16,151 nt of DNA. Origin: Haplosporangium gracile (Eukaryota > Mortierellomycota > Mortierellomycetes > Mortierellales > Mortierellaceae). Location: positions 1 to 16,151 of the forward strand of contig JAAAUF010000920.1 of the NCBI GenBank assembly GCA_015499985.1, in the 5' to 3' direction. Below the pieces are notes generated by a model, which had not been told where the DNA came from, did no database searches, and saw only the letters and a list, made by a program, of their open reading frames with translations. Position numbers and translations under genes: made by a program. Shown piece by piece: positions 1 to 8,240 of the stretch (the first letter of the stretch is position 1; every line of letters starts with the position of its first letter).

Positions 1-1
1 G

Positions 2-289
2 ATATGGGCACAGCTGCTCTTGTGCTGCCGGGAAAATGCCTCGATTATTGTTGCTGCACCTTTTGCCTGTGGTAGTGACTCTAGCAAGACCAGTAACTTG
101 AGAGAAGTGAAGGCACTTATGAAGAAGGGGTTGTCCCTCTTTTACTAGATGAAAAGAGCCATCAACTTTGAAGTGTGTCTTGTACACAACGACGTCGTCT
201 ATAATCTCTTCGTCATAGGACGCTGAGGAGTCTTGAATCGCAGGTAAAAGACGAGAACGCCATAAGCAGGTAGCAGGCTCTTGTGGCAT
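2..289 (-). CDS. Unidentified partial reading frame at the window edge
   Basis: A minus-strand frame is open from 340 to the window edge, about 113 codons, with its first ATG at 289. From that ATG it reads 96 codons without a stop (begins MPQEPATCLW, contains SASYDEEIIDDVVVYKTHF and ends QEQLCPY at the edge). I recognise no domain. A second minus-strand frame starts at ATG 416 and ends at 213 (67 aa). It overlaps this one, and its middle is hydrophobic (IAVGLLNLLLGLAAVV). The two frames could belong to one spliced or frameshifted gene whose remainder lies left of the window, but I could not find a convincing GT-AG pair joining them. A plus-strand frame is also open from 2 to about 148, so even the strand is uncertain. 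No function is proposed. Confidence 0.3.
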   Translation of the reverse strand, partial: MPQEPATCLWRSRLLPAIQDSSASYDEEIIDDVVVYKTHFKVDGSFHLVKEGQPLLHKCLHFSQVTGLARVTTTGKRCSNNNRGIFPAAQEQLCPY

Positions 290-416
290 CCTTTGCAACG
301 CTCTTGTCCTTAACAACTGCAGCAAGTCCAAGGAGGAGGTTTAAAAGTCCAACAGCTATTTGTTGTCCCATATCTTTCATAGCCAGGCGAGAGGGAGGTA
401 CTTGTTTTATTGTCAT

Positions 417-911
417 TCATAAGGGCTAACAGAGACTAAAAACAGAAGAAAAAGGAACTGTCAGTTTGTGGTTAAACAACGGAAAAGACATTCATGCAGC
501 AATCAGCTCTATACGTCTGCTTCTTGAGACCAGTAGACTCGATGAGGGGACCAAGGGACAGATGGAGTGGAAAGGGAGACTAGGGGAGGCGGGGCTAGGA
601 CGTTAGTGGTGCGTCCTAGGGTGAGGAAGGAAGTAGAAGGTTAGAAATCCAGTGGAATGCGTGAAAGGTGAGGGGGAAGAAAGAAAAGGGGTAAAAGTAA
701 CGTTGTCTATTGTTTTGTTGGATGTGGTTCGAGTGTGCATATTTAAGGACTCTCAATGGGAAATGTGACTGTGAATTGTACCGAATGAAAAGTCGCCAAC
801 ATCGATTTTTGACACCATGTGCTACGAAATACAAATGAAATTAAATAGGCTGGCGTGGTTCTTTTGGACTAAGAAAAGACTTTCTAGATGGTATGTAAGG
901 CGTCGTTGTCG
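417..911. other. Intergenic stretch downstream of the muniscin gene
   Basis: No coding sequence is supported here. The stretch holds the 3' flank of the muniscin gene, whose stop is at 912-914 on the minus strand, and the possible 5' flank of the edge frame. Positions 540-690 are purine-rich on the plus strand, hence CT-rich on the minus strand, with a GC-rich block near 580-600 (GGGGAGGCGGGGC). That resembles the CT-rich leaders of the other gene in this window. I saw no exact AATAAA downstream of the muniscin stop on its strand. The 72-residue open frame at 616-834 looks like chance. Confidence 0.5.
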
Positions 912-1784
912 CTATGCTGTCGCAAGGTACCGACCCGACTGAACCTGCAGTCTGACTGATCCAAAAGCAACACGCTCCTCTCCCTCCACTGCCTCCGCCG
1001 ACTCTTCTCCTCCTTCCTCCACTTCTCCTTCTGTAACCGTCTTCTCCTTCTCCTTCTCCAGCGATACTACAAGATCCGACAACAATTGACCCTGCACTCT
1101 AAACTTGACCGCCGCCGCACTCGGCTGACTTGCTCCTCCTGCAGAGTTCATCTCAAACCGTGCCAGCAGCTTATGTGGCTCGGGTGCGGTGCTGCTCATC
1201 GTTACATTGTCCACATCCCAAAACATCTTGGTCGACTCGCTGTTCCATACTCCCGTCGGTCTCGACTGCACATTCGTCACATCGCCTGAGACAGGCACCA
1301 GGAATGATACCTCACTCAAATGGACATGATTACCCTGCTGCGTCTGAGACAGCTTGCACAGGGCATTAGCCTTGTAGTTGATCAAGAGCGACGTCTGATG
1401 AGCCTCACACTTCCAGGCTGGGTGAATCATCAACGGGACCATCTTCTGCCTAGCATCCTCTTCTGTCGTTTTAACCTGGTATTTGAGCACAACCACGCCA
1501 TGTCCCTGACCGACGCCGTTCTGCTGCATCGCTTGTGAAAGCGCCTCAAGGTTAACCCAATAGGCTCCTTCGACTCCCTCCTTGGGGGATAGATAGGCTG
1601 GGTTGGGGACATGCTTGTCAAGGCTCTGCAGCTGATCCAGTCGTAAGAGAGCCTTCTTGACCGATCCTTCTGGATCCACCTCGGTACCCTCCAGGTTCAG
1701 GATGACCTCTCCTGTTACCATCATCTTGTTCACTTCGCCAGACTGCACATGTACATGGATCTTCTCAATCACAGACGCAACCCA
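912..1784 (-). other. SYP1: Mu-homology domain-coding part of the last muniscin exon
   Basis: Residues 578-867 start WVASVIEKIHVHVQSGEVNK and continue through a beta-rich region. Recognisable strands include MVTGEVILNLEG, VVVLKYQVK, PLMIHPAWKCEAHQTSLLI, LSEVSFLVPVSGDV and MFWDVDNVT, ending VRLQVQSGRYLATA. This is the C-terminal fold shared with the AP-2 mu subunit, used by muniscins to bind cargo and Eps15/Ede1. An acidic Glu-rich insert (residues 820-848, positions 972-1058) precedes the last strand. Confidence 0.88.
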
Positions 1785-4700
1785 CTTTTGCGGTTGTCCT
1801 GCACCCAGCAATGCACCCGAGTGGGTAGGGCTGATAGGCGAAGTAGGAACAGATGATCCATTGATACTTGTGCCAATCGACTCGGGATCGGTGGTAAGGG
1901 GCTGGCCTGTTCCCAAGACCGCAACAGGCAGCAATCCTGATGAAGACCCAGAGCCATTAGCAACTATCAAGGCTGGCGTGGGCGGCAGAGAATGGCTTAG
2001 CTGTGGTTGAACAGAGGTCGACGAAGAAGGTAATCCCAATGTGCTGGCACGGGTCATTCCAGGCGTAAGAGTTGAAGTCTGCAAGTGTGAGGCCGACGTG
2101 TTGAAGAATGCCCTCGATCCTGGAGAGTTCATGGCCGGTGGGGTAGCCAACACCTCACGAGACGAATCGGTGGTGAAAGCGGTAGAGAGAGGTGACGAGT
2201 GGTACGAGTTGTACGCTGACGAAATGTCCTCCGATTGATACATGCTCCTGACCCTATGAGAAATAGCATTATCAAAAATAAAAATGGTATAAATATTTTG
2301 TTCTTTCGGTGCTCATAGTCAGCCAGGCCGTGAATGTCGATTGTCATTCACGTACTCTCTCCTTCCTGGGTGACGTCGGCTAACAGTCTTCGACTGCTTC
2401 AAAGTCGATGAAACCCTCTCCAATGCGGCGCGTGCTTCATCATTGCTCTCCAGAACAGTGTCCTTCTTGATTTCCATCTGCATCTTGGGTGCCTGCGAAA
2501 AGCTAAAATCAACAAGTCACATACAAAAAAAAAAGAATTAGCTTTGTTCCCAACGCACCCGTTCAAAACAAAACAAGTAATAAATAATAAAGGCATAGGC
2601 ATACCTGCTAGTCTCCGATCGCTCGTCGTCGTAAACGCTGCTTGCGCCGCCAGCATCAGACCATGGTCCATGGTCAGGAGGAGGAATAGAAAATCCTTCC
2701 ACATCTACGTGGTTTGTTGGCTATTGAATTGTATTGTTGAGGGTCATTAGGCTCTGGCTGTTGCACCTTCCAACGGATGCCACCAAAACATAGCACCACT
2801 CCTGAAATGCACTTACAACGTCAATTGCACTTCCTAGTACACTGGAAGCTGAGCGGGCATGGTCCAAGGTTTCAACAGTTCTCGTTTGATCCATGCTTCC
2901 CGTCTTTGACTGCGCAGCTGAGCGTTCTGTCGAATACGAGATATTGCTCAACTGGCTGCTTCCTGTCATGACCCGCTGGTGAGCTCCATTGGATTTCCAA
3001 CCGTCCAGACTTCCAACTGCTGTTGCAAAAAGAAAAAAAAGAAAGGACGTGTTCCAGGGGTTGTTAGCGCGCTGCGTCTACAATCTTCGGCGATGAACCT
3101 TATAGGAAACAAGCGCGATGATTAGAAACGTACCGTCGCCGTTGCTTGGATGAGAGATTCCTGAGACAATGGATGCGCCATCGTGTGGTTCGAGAGCTAA
3201 TGTAAATGAAGAAGAGGACTGGTGAGGATATAATGAAAAGCAAGTCGCTTTGTCCTCCTATCAACATCCTTGAACAGCAATGTTCTATTTGCCAATGCTA
3301 TACCGTTCAAATTGATTGACATTTCGGATGCAAAAAGTTCAAGATCCATGATAGAGTCGAATTCCGCTGCAGAGGATGAAGTACGGCCTGATAACTAAGC
3401 TCAGCAAAAGGACAAAGTCATTAGTGAGTTGAAAATATCAGAATGGTATGCCTTTTGAGAAAGTTTCATGCGCTTATCCTAACAAGCGTATTTACCTCTG
3501 CGATTTGAAGTGCTGTCTCTGTTTGCAAGGCTTCGAAAACACCCAGCATTTGCTTCATATGATCAAGGCGGCTCTGATCGAGGTTTTGGTATTTCTAAGT
3601 AGAAGAAAAATGTGATTGCGTTAGTTAATGTTCACAGCCCTTGTTTTCTCCCACATGCCTTATAAAAGAGAAATAAGGCTGTTCATTTACCTGCAAAATG
3701 ACAGGGCCCTCCAATCGCCACGCTGTCCTCGTGCTTTCGAGTTGTTTCCTATAATCCATCAACTTTTGTTCTAATAGAATAGTTTTCGTTCAAAAAACAA
3801 GAAGGCAGAAACAGAGCGAAGACAGTCGAGGCGGGTTAGAGCAGTGGGCGTATAACAGATACGTAAACAAGGGGTAGAATGCTCATTTCGTTTTGTCAAG
3901 TGAGAACTCAACGAAAGTGCTCACAAGATATAAAAGAAAATGAAGCCATCGCACAAAGTCCATGGTGTTTGAAAATAGTTTTTTTTGCTGAGAAAAAAAG
4001 GAGGGAAATTTATGGCGCGGACAACTCTTTGCGTTTGACATGGGTTGATTTGTCCGTTGTTCAGGAGAAACGTGAGGGAAAGAACATGAAGGGAAAACAC
4101 ACGAGCAGGGAGAGAGCGCTGTTTGTATCTGTTCGTTTACCTGCAACTTCGGTCTTCTTTCCCGAGACCTTCTCCACAGTCTTGGTGTACTTTGTGACTT
4201 TGAGCTGCTTTTCGTCAAATTCTTTTGCGATCCGATTGCAGTTTGTCTCTGCCTAATAAATTTGCATCAAATGAGGGTCCAGAAAGATCCCAATAATTAA
4301 AGTTAATGACCAACTCACTCGAGTCCGAATAATATGCGAGGGACCCATGACGCTAACCCAGAACCGAGATAGTGCGTGCATCTGTCTGCGAGAACAGATC
4401 TAAACGAGTCGAGTCAAACTCGGGGCATGAGCATCGAGAGACAAAGACAGGAGAACGAGAGTCTTACAAGGGCAATGTTTTGCCACTCGGGATGGTTTTT
4501 GGCAAAGTCTCTCATCGGCCGCTCAATCTCATTAGAAATCCTTAAAGAGTATTGGCCATGGAGAGTTGCAAGCTCTACCGTTTCGGCGTTCAGCTTTCCC
4601 CAAGGGGCGGTGAATGTGCTGAGTCAAAAAAAAAAAAAAAAAAAAAAAAGATCAGGGGAGACAAAAAAAAGATGGCATAAGCATTGTCGTCATTGGCAAG

Positions 4701-5748
4701 CATGGCTCGATTTGTTTTACGAAGTTTCTAGTACATTTCATAACCACCTTCAATGCGCAAAACTAATCAATTCAGTTTAAGAAACGACGAGCAAACATAC
4801 CCAAGTGCCTGAGGATCGGTAACAAAGTGTTTCTGGAATGCTTTGGTGATGCTTTTGGCGTACATATCCTCGATGTGTGCACTAAGATACGTTGTGCAAC
4901 GCGAGCAAACATAATTGCAATGAAAAGATGAGAACAGAAATATCGAGAGCCATAGTTGATTAGTTCGAGTTGCAAAAGCAGCGGCAGAACAGGAATTGGA
5001 TTACAACACGCATACACAGGCACACACGCCCCATGTTCCATCTGCCTGTCGAGTTGTATCCTGGCTCAGGGAATCTGCTCCTTGCAATCCATCGTTCAAA
5101 TTTCTAGTTGTTTCTTGTCGTTGAATCCATAATGTTGTTTCTTTTTTTTTTTCTTTTTTTTCTTTCCGGCATCACCAACGTGAAACACCTGTTTTCTTTT
5201 TTCTTTTTTTACAAAGGGTCTCGGGCGAATTGGAATTGCCAGTTATCAGGGTCAACCTACCGTTCTTTGTAGTAGTTGGCAAGTTGTTCATGAAGCAACC
5301 TGCCCTTTCTAAGGCGCGATTGGACTGCATCCAGACCATCCTGTGGTCGCTCGGTCTATATCGATTTGAGCGATTACGATATGAAAGGAGGAGGGAGATA
5401 GAAAGAGAGAGAAAGAGAGAGAAAGAGAGTGGTCAATTGAGGCGTTGCTGACGGTCGTTGTGGTTGAAACCTAAGACGTGGACACGAGTGTGGTGTGATA
5501 AAAGGGGCATCAGCTGTTGCGAGGGGGTATTGTGGCGCCAGAATGGTTAGGAAGTGGTCGAAGTGTCGAGAAAGGAAGAGGAAGGAAAAACAATGAATCC
5601 GGAGTGTTGGTGAACGATATATTCGCCAGGGGTACTTGAGGTCGCTACTGGCAAAGTAGTTGCGATGTTGCGAGTCCGTTGAATGTGTTGAGGACAGGGT
5701 GCGATTCGAGAGGGGTTTCTTTACCAAAAAGGCCTCTGCGTAACCCAT
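912..5748 (-). CDS. SYP1: Muniscin endocytic adaptor (Syp1/FCHO family), 13 exons
   Basis: Exons, in coding order on the minus strand: 5748-5725, 5355-5261, 4881-4801, 4618-4468, 4252-4141, 3770-3691, 3594-3496, 3394-3304, 3196-3134, 3019-2817, 2720-2605, 2502-2356, 2253-912. All introns are GT-AG, phases agree, and the total is 2604 nt (867 aa plus stop), close to the yeast Syp1 length. The start ATG gives MGYAEAFL, joined to TERPQDGLDAVQSRLRKG, typical of a fungal muniscin N-terminus. Domains: F-BAR about 1-245, disordered linker about 246-577 with the motif DVEGFSIPPPDHGPW (residues 339-353), mu-homology domain about 578-867. In the known family, muniscins arrive early at clathrin-coated sites, bind and bend PI(4,5)P2 membrane through F-BAR, and recruit cargo, Eps15/Ede1 and AP-2. 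Family assignment is firm; individual junctions were placed by eye. The first five introns are long (182-379 nt), the rest about 100 nt. Confidence 0.93.
1785..3303 (-). other. SYP1: Muniscin linker-coding region with a conserved proline motif
   Basis: Exons 9-12 and the start of exon 13 encode about 330 residues rich in Ser, Thr, Pro and Gly, probably disordered. Two more ordered islands stand out. One is DVEGFSIPPPDHGPW in exon 11. The other is PKMQMEIKKDTVLE in exon 12, followed by a helix-like stretch and a basic end (SRRHPGRRE). Fungal muniscins and animal FCHO proteins carry a similar motif after the F-BAR domain. In animals the linker contains the AP-2-activating segment; whether these islands do that here is inference. 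Ser/Thr-Pro sites (TSPISPT, LATPPAMNSPG) are candidate phosphosites. Confidence 0.7.
4319..4381 (-). other. Candidate in-frame cassette exon inside muniscin intron 4
   Basis: On the minus strand, an acceptor-like CAGACAG ends just before 4381 and a strong donor GTGAGT begins at 4318. They flank 63 nt (21 codons, no stop) beginning MHALSRFW. Both ends are phase 0, matching the flanking exons, so inclusion would leave the protein in frame (888 aa). It would also split the 215-nt intron into introns of 86 and 66 nt. Against it, the F-BAR helix aligns without a gap when exon 4 (QNIAL) is joined directly to exon 5 (AETNCNRIAKE). I left it out of the main model. Confidence 0.25.
4626..4649. repeat. 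A24/T24 homopolymer beside a splice acceptor
   Basis: Twenty-four consecutive A on the plus strand read as T24 on the coding (minus) strand. Only GACTCAG separates the tract from the first base of muniscin exon 4 at 4618, so it forms the polypyrimidine tract of intron 3. Exact length may vary through slippage or sequencing error. Confidence 0.95.
5137..5210. repeat. T-rich low-complexity blocks in muniscin intron 2
   Basis: Two T-rich blocks broken by single C residues (5137-5167 and 5191-5210) read as A-rich on the coding strand. They lie in intron 2 (4882-5260), nearer its donor than its acceptor. This is ordinary low complexity and no gene was seen. Confidence 0.85.
5401..5429. repeat. 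GA-rich decamer tandem repeat in muniscin intron 1
   Basis: GAAAGAGAGA is repeated three times, the last copy missing its final base. It lies in intron 1 of the muniscin, about 45-75 nt upstream of exon 2 on the coding strand, where it reads as CT repeats and may act as a distant pyrimidine tract. Confidence 0.9.
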
Positions 5749-6116
5749 GGAGCCAAGAAGGATAGTGAGTGGTGACGAAGGTTGAGGGATGAGTGTTTGA
5801 TGTCGGCTGTTGTGATCAATGCGACGGTTGAGCGTGGATTAACGTGAATAAAAAAAGAAGGTAAAAGAGGAAAAAGTCAGAAGGAGGACAAGTGAGGAGC
5901 AGAGAAGAGTCGTTGAAGGTCAAGTGGAAAGATGTGTACGATGAGTGAAGATGATAGGATGAGGAGTATTGAAGTGGGAGGAGGAAGGTAGGTGAGGATG
6001 AAAGAGGAAAAGTGAAGGCGTGAGTATGAGTGTGAGAGTTAGTGTGAAAGTGAGAATGTGCGTGCGTGAATGGGATGGATGTCGACTGAGGAGAAGAGAA
6101 AGAGGAGGGAGGAGAA

Positions 6117-6145
6117 GGGAAAGGGAAGGGAAAGGGAAGGGAAAG
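6117..6145 (+). repeat. GGGAAAGGGAA tandem repeat, G-quadruplex candidate
   Basis: The 11-bp unit GGGAAAGGGAA occurs about two and a half times, giving five GGG runs (starting 6117, 6123, 6128, 6134, 6139) with loops of 2-3 nt. The G-rich strand is the template strand for the muniscin. The repeat lies about 370-400 bp upstream of its ATG, in the promoter or 5' leader. Confidence 0.85.
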
Positions 6146-6219
6146 TGAGAGGAAAAGGGAAACAGAACAGCGAACAGCAAAAGGAAACGAGCAGAGAGAG
6201 ATCATCCATTTTGACATAA

Positions 6220-6227
6220 GTCACGTG
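6220..6227. promoter_or_regulatory. E-box-like GTCACGTG
   Basis: GTCACGTG contains the palindrome CACGTG, the core site for bHLH factors, and matches the yeast Cbf1 consensus RTCACRTG. It sits in the centre of the divergent promoter region, about 470 bp from the muniscin ATG and 940 bp from the RalGAP ATG. One 8-mer may be chance. Confidence 0.3.
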
Positions 6228-7064
6228 TGTATTTTTTGTCTGGAATGAGTGGATTGCGCGATTGTTACCATGGCATTTCCTATATTCGCATATCAATCTA
6301 CTATCTTGATCATCTGGACTGGTGTCTATCATCGATACACCATTGAAAATCAAAAGGTGGAGGGAAGATCGAGATACCATGACCTTCCAATTGCTTTTTT
6401 GTTCTTACTCGTTATTCCTTCACAATAACCTCTCAACTGCACAGTTTTTGCACAGATTCACGGCAGTTAAGCAGGCATGCAAATAGTCAACTACTTTTCG
6501 CTCGAGATGACTGATCCATCCAGCAAATGACATATCCTCGCCAATTCTTGCACAATGCACATCTTTCTGCCTGTTTGGCCAAGTAAACTACATTTGAATA
6601 ATAGTCGACGAAGTTGAACTAAGGGTCAAGGTGTCTGGACTTTTCAACGATGGACAAAAACTTGGATAGACGTGTCCATCCACGCAAGAGTGTGACTTGC
6701 AAGCAAGTAAGGCCTTCCCTTTTTTTTCATTCATTTTTTCCCTCTTTGGATTGGCTTTGAACTGAGGATGTTGCATCCTTTTTCTTTATTTTCCTTTCTG
6801 CTTTTGCATTGTGTTTGCATTCTTTCTTCGTCTATTCCATCCCCATCCTGACCCTTCATCACACCTCCCTCTTCGACCTTTTCTTTTTTATCCTTCTTCT
6901 TCATCTAACTCCTCTCCTTTGTCGATACGAGTATTACAATCAAAGTCTCGCGACACTCCGCCACTTACAGACCTGCCTTTTGAGACCTCATACCTACATT
7001 ACACCAGTTCATACTCGCACACTCATACGCATCTCACATTAATAATAACAACAGGCACTAACAG

Positions 7065-7090
7065 ACAACAACAGCAACAACAGCAACAAC
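7065..7090 (+). repeat. CAA/CAG repeat in the RalGAP alpha leader
   Basis: An ACAACAACAGCAACA-type repeat lies 75-100 nt upstream of the ATG at 7166. It probably belongs to the 5' untranslated leader, because the frame running through it stops at 7111-7113 before the start codon. CAA repeats in leaders are unstructured; any effect on translation here is speculation. Confidence 0.75.
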
Positions 7091-7165
7091 ATTCACAGGC
7101 CAGCTGTTCCTGACCCTGACGGTTCTTGGGCGAGCGAGTATCTTCACCCCTCTTCTCGTCTAGCA

Positions 7166-8240
7166 ATGGACCCCGACGGCCTGTCCAGCCCGCATCCCTT
7201 CGACGACTTTGACCATGTCCGGCCCCTGCGTCCCAGCCAGGAACTCGACTCGCTCTCGCCTGTCCTCGACCCCACCGACCCCAACTCTATAGTCACTGAC
7301 TCCTTCTCCTCGCGGTCCCAGTTCCAGCCCGAGTCCCAGTCGTCTCACGTCGTCATCGCTTCCCCCACGGGCTACTTGCCATCGTCTGACTCGTTCAATA
7401 CTATCAGCACCATCCTCACCGCCCACTCTACCACCAGCTCATCACATACCACCCATACAACAACAAACTTCAACAATAGCACCGTCTCCATCCCCACCAC
7501 CAGCAGCAGTTCCACTGTCACCACTACAGCCACCACGACCAGCCACTCCAACGGCTATATCAGCAACAGCAACAACTCCAGTAGCAACAACAACAACGGA
7601 TACACTAATCCTAATCTCTCGCACCTCAATACCCACTCGCACTCTACTCCAACTTACCCTAATCATAATAACACTCATCCAACCTACTCACCTCTTGGTC
7701 CACCCTTGGCACCAACTCATGCCCCTTCCTCTTCGTCCTCATCAAGCCTTGCTATAACTGCAGCTGCTCGCTTCAGCCAGGCCTTTTCGCCCTTGCTCTC
7801 GTCCAGGCGCAGATCGACTGCTGTCGACCTGCCCTCGACTCCGGACAGTTATAAATCATTCCCTTACTCTATCTCTGGGTCTTCTTATGTCAGCCCAGGA
7901 TCGCTGCACGCGACAAACGAAGGACTGTATTCTGCCAGTCAGGAACGTCTGTCCTCGGTAGGACCTTCGGGAGGGACTGGAAGCCACCATACATCGACTT
8001 TTGAGAGTAATTTTAGCAAAATCGCCTCCTTCAGCTCACCACGGTCCTCAGCTCGGACAAGAAAGACGCTTCCGGCGCATATCAATCATGTCCCTGAAGA
8101 GTCTGGCTATGGATCGTTCGACACACCACCCCACACTGCCACTGCCTTCCACACTGGACTTGCCTCGCACTTTGGGACAGGATCGACAAGCAGTCAGCTG
8201 CGAGACCCCCACGAGGGAGGCCACCACAAGGAGCTCACTG
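7166..8240 (+). other. RALGAPA: Disordered N-terminal extension of RalGAP alpha
   Basis: The first ~360 residues are dominated by Ser, Thr, Asn, Pro and His with no predicted fold, including Asn/Ser runs (SNSNNSSSNNNNG, positions about 7562-7597) and SSSSSS. Candidate basophilic kinase sites include SSRRRSTAV (Ser217 at 7814-7816, RRxS-like) and SARTRKTLP. The conserved RalGAP body seems to begin only at the basic helix IEKALKKARVFIDEKAKAKA near the end of exon 1, so this part is an addition relative to the core family. Confidence 0.75.

Larger units (their letters stand above)
3304..5748 (-). other. SYP1: F-BAR domain-coding exons 1-8 of the muniscin
   Basis: Exons 1-8 encode residues 1-244, the usual size of an F-BAR (EFC) domain. 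Landmarks in order: GYAEAFLTERPQDGLDAV, LLHEQLANYYKER, HIEDMYAKSITKAFQ, APWGKLNAETVELA, LRISNEIERPMRDFAKNH, NRIAKEFDEKQLKV, KLMDYRKQLESTRTAW, YQNLDQSRLDHMKQML. The pattern is long amphipathic helices with few prolines, consistent with the dimeric, membrane-curving bundle known for this family. Family membership rests mainly on this domain together with the mu-homology domain. Confidence 0.9.
5749..7165. promoter_or_regulatory. Divergent intergenic region between muniscin and RalGAP alpha
   Basis: The two genes point away from each other across 1417 bp with no supported coding sequence. About 5830-6180 is purine-rich on the plus strand, and about 6715-7160 is pyrimidine-rich on the plus strand. 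Each gene therefore has a CT-rich sense-strand leader, common in fungal promoters. Between them lies a more balanced stretch (6200-6700) with a GTCACGTG box at 6220-6227, CCAAT pentamers near 6386 and 6541, and its reverse complement near 6750. No clear TATA box or transcription start could be fixed. Open frames here (5816-6217 minus, 6588-6776 minus, 6811-7113 plus) are low-complexity or lack support. Confidence 0.65.

Noticed and set aside
616..834. 72-residue minus-strand frame in the intergenic stretch
   Set aside because: No conserved features, and it lies in the expected 3' flank of the muniscin gene.
1657..2010. 117-residue plus-strand frame antisense to the muniscin last exon
   Set aside because: It is a shadow of the mu-homology and linker coding sequence on the opposite strand and shows no family features.
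3879..4256. 125-residue plus-strand frame antisense to muniscin intron 5 and exon 5
   Set aside because: It overlaps a clear F-BAR exon on the other strand and shows no recognisable protein pattern.
5816..6217. 133-residue minus-strand open frame (MSKWMISLCSF...) and overlapping frames
   Set aside because: Composed mainly of Ser, Pro, Phe, Leu and His from a CT-rich leader. All minus-strand frames are open there because of the composition, and no domain is visible.
6811..7113. 100-residue plus-strand frame upstream of RalGAP alpha
   Set aside because: It begins without ATG and lies in the CT-rich leader, ending in the CAA repeat. It is most likely untranslated leader.
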